Source: Lachnospiraceae bacterium
GTDB taxonomy: Bacteria; Bacillota; Clostridia; Lachnospirales; Lachnospiraceae
Assembly (NCBI GenBank): GCA_024403585.1
Contig: JAKSRN010000141.1
Coordinates: 1 to 5,336 of the forward strand
Length of the DNA: 5,336 nucleotides
Direction: 5' to 3'
The notes below the pieces were generated by a model. It did no database searches. It saw only the letters and a list, made by a program, of their open reading frames with translations, and was not told the origin of the DNA. How positions within the stretch are numbered: the first letter of the stretch is position 1; the number at the start of each line of letters is the position of its first letter. This document shows positions 1 to 4,070 of this stretch, one piece after another. The position numbers and the translations under genes are program-made.

Positions 1-582
1 GTATCTTCTGCACCAGCAGCTAAGAACGTAATCTTCCTGTCTGCAGATGCTTTCGGCGTACTGCCTCCAGTATCTATCCTGACAGCTGATCAGACTCAGT
101 ACTACTTCCTGAGCGGATTCACAGCAAAACTTGCTGGAACAGAGCGTGGAATCACTGAGCCAACACCAACATTCTCTGCATGCTTTGGACAGGCTTTCCT
201 TGAGCTGCATCCAACAAAATATGCTGAGGAGCTTGTTAAGAAGATGGAAGTTTCCGGAGCAAAAGCATACCTGGTTAACACAGGATGGAACGGAACAGGA
301 AAACGTATCACAATCAAAGATACACGTGGTATCATCGATGCTATCCTGAACGGAGATATCCTGACAGCTCCAACAAAACAGATCCCAATGTTCAACTTCG
401 AGGTTCCAACAGAGCTTCCAGGCGTTAACCCAGCAATTCTGGATCCACGTGACACATATGCAGATGCTGCAGAGTGGGAAGTAAAAGCTAAAGACCTCGC
501 TGGAAGATTCATCAAGAACTTCGCTAAATACGAGGGTAACGAGGCTGGTAAAGCACTTGTTGCTGCAGGTCCTCAGTTATAA
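1..582 (+). CDS. pckA: Phosphoenolpyruvate carboxykinase (ATP), C-terminal part
   Basis: The gene is open from the first base, so the 5' end lies outside the window; 193 C-terminal residues remain of a family that is usually about 530-540 long. The enzyme interconverts oxaloacetate + ATP and PEP + CO2 + ADP in the cytosol. In fermenting anaerobes it often runs towards oxaloacetate, but direction cannot be read here. Seen directly: the block SADAFGVLPPVS (residues 14-25 of the fragment), then AGTERGITEPTPTFSACFGQ, YLVNTGWNGTGKR (90-102) and the adenine-pocket stretch RITIKDTR (102-109). R102 and T108 match the ATP-contacting Arg449 and Thr455 of the E. coli enzyme. The protein ends in ALVAAGPQL, nearly the same as the E. 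coli C-terminus. The P-loop and metal-site residues lie upstream and are not visible. A terminator begins 32 bases after the stop, so this is the end of its transcription unit. Identity is as good as certain; the ATP rather than GTP type is clear from these motifs. Confidence 0.97.
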   Translation, partial: VSSAPAAKNVIFLSADAFGVLPPVSILTADQTQYYFLSGFTAKLAGTERGITEPTPTFSACFGQAFLELHPTKYAEELVKKMEVSGAKAYLVNTGWNGTGKRITIKDTRGIIDAILNGDILTAPTKQIPMFNFEVPTELPGVNPAILDPRDTYADAAEWEVKAKDLAGRFIKNFAKYEGNEAGKALVAAGPQL

Positions 583-613
583 TTTTTTCAAATCTATATT
601 TGATCAACTCAGG

Positions 614-647
614 AAGAGTCACTCCACTATGGAGTGGCTCTTTTTTT
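614..647 (+). terminator. Intrinsic terminator of pckA
   Basis: GAGTCACTCC (616-625) pairs with GGAGTGGCTC (631-640) with one G-U pair and a 5-nt loop. Flanking A614-A615 can extend the stem with the T-run. Seven T (641-647) follow directly. This is a classic Rho-independent terminator on the plus strand. Confidence 0.93.
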
Positions 648-673
648 CGCTTAAGCAGCGAGCCGGGGGCACT
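643..673 (+). repeat. Terminator-tail repeat, copy 1
   Basis: Starting in the T-run of the pckA terminator, this 31-base stretch matches 1620-1650 at 25 of 31 positions by hand alignment. Both copies begin with TTTTTCGC and share AAGCA, CGAGCC and GCACT. Both lie at the same position relative to a terminator, which suggests a dispersed 3'-end element rather than chance. Its function is unknown. Confidence 0.55.
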
Positions 674-753
674 TTTTACGTGAATGCTTTTTTACTTTTA
701 CGTCAAAAATGTATGTATTGGGGTTATTTGCTGAATTTTTGGCACTTTTGTGA

Positions 754-797
754 AAATTAAACTGTTAATTTACCTTTTGTTGTGGTAAAATTAACAT
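754..797 (+). promoter_or_regulatory. Candidate promoter with overlapping palindromes, upstream of the phosphoribosyltransferase-like gene
   Basis: A possible promoter is TTTACC (769-774), 17-base spacer, TAACAT (792-797); each hexamer matches consensus at 4 of 6. Two inverted repeats overlap it. AAATTAA (754-760) and TTAATTT (765-771) are perfect arms 4 bases apart. GTTAATTTACC (764-774) faces GGTAAAATTAAC (784-795) with one extra base. The second repeat spans both hexamers, as an operator would. No regulator can be named from the sequence. The rest of 648-867 is AT-rich spacer in which I see no gene. Confidence 0.35.
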
Positions 798-867
798 AAA
801 TACAGAAGCCTTGAGGTATTTTTGAAAAAAATAGTGAAACATCAGAACAGATGTGCAGGAGGTATCT

Positions 868-1509
868 ATGGACGAGAATTATATTAAGATAAGATCAAAA
901 CACTCTACTGAGTCATTTCTTCGTGTTTTTCCGGGACACTTTGTAACAAACCATTCACATGTCAATTACTATGTTGATATGACTGCTCTGAAAGCACGTA
1001 TGAAAGAGGCACAGAATGCGGCAAAGACAATTGCTTCTTACTATACAATGAATCAGGTTGTTGATACCATCATCTGTATGGATGGAACAGAGGTCATCGG
1101 AGCTTTTCTTGCTGAAGAATTACAGAATTCAGGAATCCGTAACGTGAATGCACATAATACAATCTATGTTGTTTCTCCGGAGACTGACAGTAGTGGACGA
1201 ATTGTATTCCGTGATAATAATAAATTCATGGTTGAGAACAGAAACGTTATGATCCTTCTGGCTACAGCAACAACCGGTATCACACTGGAGCGTTCTCTTA
1301 CCTGTATCAAATATTACGGTGGAAAGATTGCAGGAATCTCTGCTCTTTACAGTGTTCCTAACAAAATCTTCGGATATCCGATCGTTTCCCTGTTCTCACA
1401 GGCTGATCTTCCTCAGTATAAAACTTATCCGTTTGATAAGTGTCCTCTCTGCCAGCAGGGCGTAAGAATCGATGCTATGGTGAATGGATACGGATACAGT
1501 AAGATCTGA
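868..1509 (+). CDS. Orotate phosphoribosyltransferase-like protein (PRTase fold, degenerate PRPP loop)
   Basis: A 213-residue cytosolic protein. The ATG at 868 is chosen because AGGAGG (857-862) lies 5 bases before it; a GTG at 853 would be upstream of that site. The overall pattern resembles type I phosphoribosyltransferases of the orotate (PyrE) group. There is an N-terminal hood-like region (1-60), an early sheet VVDTIICMDG (64-73), the phosphate-loop position MILLATATTGITLE (128-141), then GGKIAGISALYS (151-162). The C-terminal segment has a CPLC motif (192-195), as in several archaeal-type PyrE proteins. Canonical PRTases carry two acidic residues before the TTG of the PRPP loop (as in DDVxTTG). 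Here these positions are A-T-A, so normal PRPP catalysis is doubtful. From memory, related Clostridia proteins share an 'ASATTG' version, so this may be a family trait and not decay. It stands alone between two terminators, not beside pyr genes, so pyrE is not assigned. A regulatory or nucleotide-sensing role is possible but unproven. Confidence 0.85.
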   Translation: MDENYIKIRSKHSTESFLRVFPGHFVTNHSHVNYYVDMTALKARMKEAQNAAKTIASYYTMNQVVDTIICMDGTEVIGAFLAEELQNSGIRNVNAHNTIYVVSPETDSSGRIVFRDNNKFMVENRNVMILLATATTGITLERSLTCIKYYGGKIAGISALYSVPNKIFGYPIVSLFSQADLPQYKTYPFDKCPLCQQGVRIDAMVNGYGYSKI

Positions 1510-1520
1510 TCGTAATGAAA

Positions 1521-1565
1521 CACGCATAAGCATGAAGCGTAGCGGAATGCGATTGTCCGCTTTAC
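1521..1565 (+). repeat. 3'-UTR interspersed repeat, copy 1
   Basis: It lies between the stop at 1509 and the terminator at 1592. CACGCATAAG (1521-1530) and GTCCGCTTTAC (1555-1565) recur exactly after mgtE (3343-3352 and 3370-3380). The central GAAGCG-AGCGGAATG part (1534-1557) matches 3894-3917 at 20 of 24 positions. Within this copy AGCGGA (1541-1546) can pair with TCCGCT (1556-1561). The element resembles GCGAAGCGGAATG-type repeats that I associate with Lachnospiraceae genomes; that association is from memory. It does not encode a credible protein. Confidence 0.55.
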
Positions 1566-1591
1566 AAAATAACAAAATAAGAAAGAGTATT

Positions 1592-1624
1592 GGCTGTCTG
1601 GTCTTCGGATCAGACAGCCTTTTT
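1592..1624 (+). terminator. Intrinsic terminator with UUCG tetraloop
   Basis: GGCTGTCTG (1592-1600) pairs perfectly with CAGACAGCC (1611-1619). The stem continues inward to a C-UUCG-G tetraloop (1603-1608), giving about 12 pairs, and is followed by TTTTT (1620-1624). It ends the phosphoribosyltransferase-like gene. Confidence 0.95.
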
Positions 1625-1650
1625 CGCGAAAGCAACGAGCCAAGTGCACT
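1620..1650 (+). repeat. Terminator-tail repeat, copy 2
   Basis: Second copy of the element at 643-673, again starting in the T-run of a terminator. It ends in the 8-base palindrome AGTGCACT (1643-1650). Confidence 0.55.
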
Positions 1651-1709
1651 CCCTCGTAGATTTGGCGACTGCTCGCGATCGAGACGAAACTCGAGAGAGT
1701 GTGTTTCGT
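1635..1709. repeat. Cluster of short inverted repeats
   Basis: A GC-richer island of several small hairpins. ACGAG (1635-1639) faces CTCGT (1653-1657), GCCAA (1639-1643) faces TTGGC (1662-1666), CTCG (1672-1675) faces CGAG (1680-1683), and ACGAAAC (1684-1690) faces GTTTCGT (1703-1709). No T-run follows and no gene is present. It continues the terminator-tail repeat, so the full repeat unit may reach about 1710, just before the mgtE promoter. Confidence 0.5.
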
Positions 1710-1725
1710 TGTATGCGGATGAGGG

Positions 1726-1754
1726 TTGACACAGTCTGCAGGGACAGGTAAACT
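1726..1754 (+). promoter_or_regulatory. Promoter of the mgtE transcription unit
   Basis: A perfect -35 TTGACA (1726-1731), a 17-base spacer and TAAACT (1749-1754; 4 of 6 to TATAAT) make a good vegetative sigma-A promoter. Transcription would begin near 1760-1762, directly before a 7-bp hairpin, giving a leader of about 215 nt before mgtE. Confidence 0.72.
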
Positions 1755-1759
1755 AAAAT

Positions 1760-1976
1760 TTAGGGCTTATAAAGCGATTAAGCCCGCAGATTTTAAGAAG
1801 CATTAAAAAATACATTAGAAGGAGGAGAAAAAATGGACGCAGACAGTTGCAGCGGCACGACACAGGTTCCGATATGTAATCAGGGCCATTTTTTCGCCCT
1901 GGACTAAAGTATTTAAAAACCAAATAGACGTCGTGTTATTCTGTAACTCTTGATTAAAAACAGGAGGTATAATTGA
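1760..1976 (+). promoter_or_regulatory. Structured mgtE leader containing a short ORF; not a recognisable M-box
   Basis: The leader starts with a perfect hairpin, GGGCTTA (1763-1769) with TAAGCCC (1779-1785). A long-range nested helix follows: AGTTGCAG (1845-1852) pairs with CTGTAACT (1941-1948) through one G-U, and inside it CACGAC (1856-1861) pairs with GTCGTG (1930-1935). The enclosed region holds a third hairpin, CAGGGC (1881-1886) with GCCCTG (1896-1901). The left arms lie inside the 24-codon ORF at 1833; the right arms lie after its stop and 13 bases before the mgtE ribosome site AGGAGG (1962-1967). As an alternative, TTCTGT (1939-1944) could pair with ACAGGA (1960-1965), partly covering that site. 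The known Mg2+ riboswitch of mgtE genes (M-box) has conserved blocks such as GGUGAGGCUCC, which I do not find. Pairings were found by eye, with no folding energies. The regulatory role is inferred from position. Confidence 0.5.
1833..1907 (+). CDS. Candidate 24-residue leader peptide upstream of mgtE
   Basis: The ATG at 1833 follows a strong ribosome site, AAGGAGG (1819-1825), 7 bases away, so translation is likely. The peptide starts MDADSCSG and ends GHFFALD before TAA at 1905. It has no membrane segment and no run of one amino acid, so a classical amino-acid attenuator is unlikely. The first codons encode acidic residues (D2, D4), loosely like the start of the enterobacterial mgtL peptide (MEPDP), whose acidic/proline start makes ribosomes drop off at low Mg2+. 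Codons 5-10 form the left arms of the long helix described for the leader, and codons 17-23 form the CAGGGC/GCCCTG hairpin. That is more structure than a chance ORF would need. It could instead be a free-standing small protein, or a chance ORF over a conserved RNA. It ends 69 bases before the mgtE start, in another frame. Confidence 0.5.
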   Translation: MDADSCSGTTQVPICNQGHFFALD

Positions 1977-3341
1977 ATGACAGAAAAGTTAGAAGTGCTT
2001 CGTACCAGTGTGCTTGCACTGGCAGAAGGAAAGAAGTACACCACTCTGAAGGATATTCTTGTAACTATGAAAGCTGCAGATATTGCACTTCTTTTCGATG
2101 AGGAGATGCCGGAGGAAGTTGTTCCGCTTCTTTTCAGACTGTTACCGAAGGATCTGGCAGCAGACACTTTTGTAGAGATGGATGCTGACAGCCAGCATAC
2201 GTTGATCAAGGGCTTTTCAGACCGTGAGTTAAAGGAAGTCGTTGATGAGCTGTATGTAGATGATGCGGTAGATCTGATTGAAGAGATGCCGGCTATGATC
2301 GTAAAGCGTATTCTCCAGCAGGCCGATGCAGAGAAACGACGTATGATCAATGGAATCCTGAAATTCCCTGATGATTCTGCAGGAAGCATCATGACAACAG
2401 AGTTTGTGGATCTTCTTCCGCAGATGACAGCACAGGATGCGATCTTAAATATCCGCAGAAGCGGTATTGAGAAAGAGACCATCAACAACTGTTATATTAC
2501 GGAGAAGGACAGAAAGCTGATCGGTGTAGTTACCATCCGCGCTCTGATCATGGCTGATCCTGAGACCACCATGCAGGAAATCATGGAGGAGAATGTGATC
2601 TCTGTTTCTACTATGGAAGACCAGGAGACAGTTGCCCACCAGTTCTCAAAGTACAATCTGATCGCTATGCCGGTAGTAGATAAGGAAGATCGACTGGTTG
2701 GTATTGTTACGGTAGATGATGTATTGGATGTCATGGAAGAAGAGACCACTGAGGATATGGAGAAGATGGCAGCGATCGTGCCAACTGACAGCTCCAAACC
2801 ATATCTGAAACTCTCAATTTTTGAAATTTGGAAGAGCCGTATTCCGTGGCTGCTTCTTTTGATGATCTCTGCTACCTTTACAGGAATGATCATTACAAGC
2901 TTTGAAGGTGCTTTGGCAAAATACGTGATCCTGACTGCTTATATCCCTATGCTGATGGATACAGGCGGTAATTCAGGCTCTCAGGCTTCTGTAACGATCA
3001 TCCGTGGTATCTCGCTGAAAGAGATCGATTTTGGAGATATTCTGCTTGTTATCTGGAAAGAGATGCGAGTGGCATTGTGTTGCGGTCTTACCCTTGCAGC
3101 AGCAAATTTTGCAAAGCTGATGGTTTTGGATCGTCTCACCTGGATGGTTGCACTGACCATCTGCCTGACACTGCTGGTAACCATCTTCTGTGCAAAATTT
3201 GTAGGATGTACACTTCCTCTTATTGCATACAAGCTTGGATTTGACCCGGCGGTAATGGCCAGTCCTTTTATCACAACAATCGTGGATGCAATCTCACTTC
3301 TGGTTTATTTCCAGTTTGCAGTACATTTACTGGGATTGTGA
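1977..3341 (+). CDS. mgtE: Magnesium transporter MgtE
   Basis: A full-length 454-residue protein, close to the roughly 450 usual for the family. ATG at 1977 is preceded by AGGAGG (1962-1967), 9 bases upstream. MgtE is a homodimeric Mg2+ channel of the cytoplasmic membrane, gated by Mg2+ bound to its cytosolic part. Domains in order: an acidic helical N domain (about 1-130); CBS 1 (about 138-198) and CBS 2 (about 203-257); the acidic linker/plug helix (about 256-285); and a five-helix membrane domain (about 288-452). The signature P-M-L-M-D-T-GGNSGSQ lies at 324-336. D437, 18 residues from the end in FITTIVD, aligns with Asp432 of the Thermus enzyme, which coordinates Mg2+ in the pore. All key parts are present, so the gene should be functional. 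It has its own promoter, a structured leader and a terminator 94 bases after the stop, and is probably monocistronic apart from the leader ORF. Transport of Co2+ or other divalent ions is possible as a side activity. Confidence 0.97.
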   Translation: MTEKLEVLRTSVLALAEGKKYTTLKDILVTMKAADIALLFDEEMPEEVVPLLFRLLPKDLAADTFVEMDADSQHTLIKGFSDRELKEVVDELYVDDAVDLIEEMPAMIVKRILQQADAEKRRMINGILKFPDDSAGSIMTTEFVDLLPQMTAQDAILNIRRSGIEKETINNCYITEKDRKLIGVVTIRALIMADPETTMQEIMEENVISVSTMEDQETVAHQFSKYNLIAMPVVDKEDRLVGIVTVDDVLDVMEEETTEDMEKMAAIVPTDSSKPYLKLSIFEIWKSRIPWLLLLMISATFTGMIITSFEGALAKYVILTAYIPMLMDTGGNSGSQASVTIIRGISLKEIDFGDILLVIWKEMRVALCCGLTLAAANFAKLMVLDRLTWMVALTICLTLLVTIFCAKFVGCTLPLIAYKLGFDPAVMASPFITTIVDAISLLVYFQFAVHLLGL

Positions 3342-3342
3342 T

Positions 3343-3391
3343 CACGCATAAGTGTAAGCAGAGAGACATGTCCGCTTTACCAGGAAAGCGG
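3343..3391 (+). repeat. 3'-UTR interspersed repeat, copy 2, with hairpin
   Basis: It starts right after the mgtE stop. CACGCATAAG (3343-3352) and GTCCGCTTTAC (3370-3380) are exact matches to 1521-1530 and 1555-1565; the centre has diverged. Here CCGCTTT (3372-3378) pairs with AAAGCGG (3385-3391), downstream instead of upstream as in copy 1. Another hairpin, ACCGG (3395-3399) with CCGGT (3405-3409), follows. Confidence 0.55.
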
Positions 3392-3434
3392 TTTACCGGA
3401 AGTACCGGTTAAATAATTCAATATTAGACAGTAA

Positions 3435-3468
3435 AAAGCCTCACATGTTGCAGTTCATGTGAGGCTTT
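3435..3468. terminator. Strong bidirectional terminator after mgtE
   Basis: AAAGCCTCACATG (3435-3447) pairs perfectly over 13 bp with CATGTGAGGCTTT (3456-3468), with an 8-nt loop. On the plus strand the tail is TTTCTTGTTT, an interrupted T-run. On the minus strand the five A at 3433-3437 give a clean TTTTT. It can end mgtE transcripts and also a minus-strand transcript from the region to its right. Confidence 0.88.
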
Positions 3469-3470
3469 CT

Positions 3471-3508
3471 TGTTTGAATATTGTATTTCAAACACTTTTT
3501 GTTTTTTT
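3471..3508 (+). terminator. Second, AT-rich terminator in tandem
   Basis: TGTTTGAA (3471-3478) pairs perfectly with TTCAAACA (3487-3494), with an 8-nt loop, and is followed by TTTTTGTTTTTTT (3496-3508). The stem is weak in G+C but the T-run is long. It would catch read-through from the terminator just before it. Confidence 0.6.
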
Positions 3509-3532
3509 CTCATGGAAAAAGGAAGGTAGATT

Positions 3533-3576
3533 GGCAAGGATCGTTATAAGAGGGAAATATATAACGATCACTTGCC
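3533..3576. repeat. Long inverted repeat / hairpin 1
   Basis: GGCAAG plus GATCGTTATA (3533-3548) pairs with TATAACGATC (3560-3569) and CTTGCC (3571-3576). That is 16 pairs with a single bulged A at 3570 and an 11-nt loop. No T-run follows on either strand, so it is not an ordinary terminator. GTAGA occurs just left (3526-3530) and just right (3577-3581), but the two-base offset makes a target-site duplication doubtful. Confidence 0.85.
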
Positions 3577-3621
3577 GTAGAGAGAAAAAATCAGATTAGT
3601 GTAAGACGGCTTTATATCATT

Positions 3622-3693
3622 ACAGTATGATCTTTCCGATCGGATCATTTACTCTCTATACACACACACATTAGACAGGAAAGATCATACTGT
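3622..3693. repeat. Long perfect inverted repeat / hairpin 2
   Basis: ACAGTATGATCTTTCC (3622-3637) and GGAAAGATCATACTGT (3678-3693) are perfect 16-base complements around a 40-base loop. The loop holds an 11-base AC run (3660-3670). The palindrome CCGATCGG (3636-3643) overlaps the left arm's end. No flanking duplication is visible. Confidence 0.9.
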
Positions 3694-3710
3694 TGATTGT
3701 TTTGAAGGAG

Positions 3711-3746
3711 TGTTAATTATTTAACATCCCTGTTACGTGTTTAACA
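3711..3746. promoter_or_regulatory. Two tandem Rex-like operator palindromes
   Basis: TGTTAATTATTTAACA (3711-3726) is a perfect TGTTAA-N4-TTAACA palindrome. TGTTACGTGTTTAACA (3731-3746) is the same pattern with one mismatch. Their starts are 20 bp apart, about two helical turns. The pattern fits the clostridial form of the Rex (NADH-sensing repressor) site, TTGTTAANNNNTTAACAA, in its core but not in the outermost bases. The second copy overlaps the minus-strand -10 at 3749-3744, where a repressor would block initiation. The regulator identity is inference. Confidence 0.45.
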
Positions 3747-3791
3747 ATACACCTTGCAGTAAAGAAATTCAATAGTTTTTTTGTAAAAAAA
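3744..3791 (-). promoter_or_regulatory. Minus-strand promoter with UP-like A/T tracts
   Basis: Read on the minus strand: TTGAAT (3772-3767), a 17-base spacer, TATTGT (3749-3744). Each hexamer matches consensus at 4 of 6. Directly upstream lie runs of seven T and seven A (3791-3785 and 3782-3776), placed like an UP element. The start would fall near 3737. No protein gene follows on this strand. Confidence 0.5.
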
Positions 3792-3966
3792 TACGATTTG
3801 TGAAAAATATAACGAAACTATGCGCGTAGTAAAGTCTTTTTGTATATATTGACTAAATATTAACAAATGCGTTAAAAAAATGACAGATGGCGTGAAGCGA
3901 AGCGGAATGTAAATGTCTGATCTGCGAAAGCGAAGTGGAGCACGAATATCTTATTCTGCAAAAAAA
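3792..3966. other. AT-rich intergenic spacer
   Basis: I see no gene here. A poor plus-strand promoter look-alike (TTGACT at 3849-3854, TTAAAA at 3872-3877) leads to no ORF with a ribosome site. TTAAC (3860-3864) and GTTAA (3871-3875) form a short palindrome of opposite orientation to the Rex-like sites. A repeat copy (3894-3944) fills the right part. Confidence 0.5.
3894..3944 (+). repeat. Interspersed repeat, copy 3 (partial)
   Basis: GAAGCGAAGCGGAATG and what follows (3894-3917) match 1534-1557 at 20 of 24 positions. The next part, GCGAAAGCGAAGTGGAGCAC (3924-3943), loosely resembles the terminator-tail repeat around 1626-1649. The two repeat types may therefore be parts of one larger element. 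The copy lies beyond the pgi terminator, not in an mRNA 3' end as copies 1 and 2 do. Confidence 0.45.
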
Positions 3967-4001
3967 GAAGAGGTACCTGAACTTACGTCAGGTACCTCTT
4001 C
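3967..4001. terminator. Bidirectional terminator, mainly serving pgi
   Basis: GAAGAGGTACCTGA (3967-3980) and TCAGGTACCTCTTC (3988-4001) form a perfect 14-bp stem with a 7-nt loop. On the minus strand the seven A (3960-3966) give a run of T right after the stem, ending pgi transcripts. On the plus strand TTTTT (4003-4007) follows after one base, so it can also stop transcription towards pgi. Confidence 0.92.
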
Positions 4002-4070
4002 CTTTTTGGGTACTGTTTTGGCTTTATTCAATCGGGCGGCAGAACCCGAAAGGATACTTAACTAAACAGA

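Larger units (their letters stand above)
3433..3737 (-). ncRNA. Candidate orphan structured RNA, minus strand
   Basis: No convincing protein gene lies here, but all parts of a minus-strand transcription unit are present. They are a promoter (3772-3744), tandem operator-like palindromes at the start (3746-3711), two 16-bp hairpins (3693-3622 and 3576-3533) and a terminator with TTTTT on this strand (3468-3433). The RNA would be about 305 nt. GTAGAGAG (3577-3584), between the hairpins, is complementary to CTCTCTAT (3652-3659) in the loop of the 3622-3693 hairpin, with one G-U, so a pseudoknot-like contact is possible. The longest minus-strand ORF I noticed inside is 26 codons (3648 to 3568) and has only a weak ribosome site. 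A regulatory RNA, an unusual small-peptide gene or the remains of a lost gene are all possible. I do not recognise a known RNA family. Confidence 0.35.

Noticed and set aside
557..760. Plus-strand ORF of 67 codons after pckA
   Set aside because: It starts inside pckA and crosses the pckA terminator; the translation looks like random AT-rich DNA.
853..855. GTG at 853 as the start of the phosphoribosyltransferase-like gene
   Set aside because: The AGGAGG at 857-862 would lie inside the gene; the ATG at 868 is correctly spaced from it.
1484..1729. Plus-strand ORF across the terminator after the phosphoribosyltransferase-like gene
   Set aside because: It overlaps the end of that gene, reads through a strong terminator and repeats, and has no ribosome site.
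1760..1976. M-box (ykoK) Mg2+ riboswitch before mgtE
   Set aside because: The conserved M-box blocks (such as GGUGAGGCUCC and CUGCUGCC) are not seen, and the leader contains a translated-looking ORF instead.
1913..2488. Minus-strand ORF of 191 codons opposite mgtE
   Set aside because: It is an antisense shadow of mgtE: Ser/Arg-rich low-complexity translation, no ribosome site, and full overlap with a certain gene.
3568..3648. 26-codon minus-strand ORF within the structured element
   Set aside because: Only a weak AGAGAG precedes the ATG, and the ORF runs through both hairpins; coding is not supported without conservation data.
3660..3670. AC dinucleotide run as a phase-variation tract
   Set aside because: It is short and lies in a non-coding hairpin loop, not in a gene or between promoter hexamers.
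3533..3693. Insertion sequence or MITE ends
   Set aside because: No transposase, no convincing flanking duplication, and the two hairpins have different arm sequences. Left open as an alternative in the findings.
3860..3875. Third Rex-like site (TTAAC-N6-GTTAA)
   Set aside because: The half-sites face the opposite way from the Rex pattern and the spacing differs.
3849..3877. Plus-strand promoter TTGACT-N17-TTAAAA
   Set aside because: The -10 is poor and no gene follows; the next feature is a terminator.
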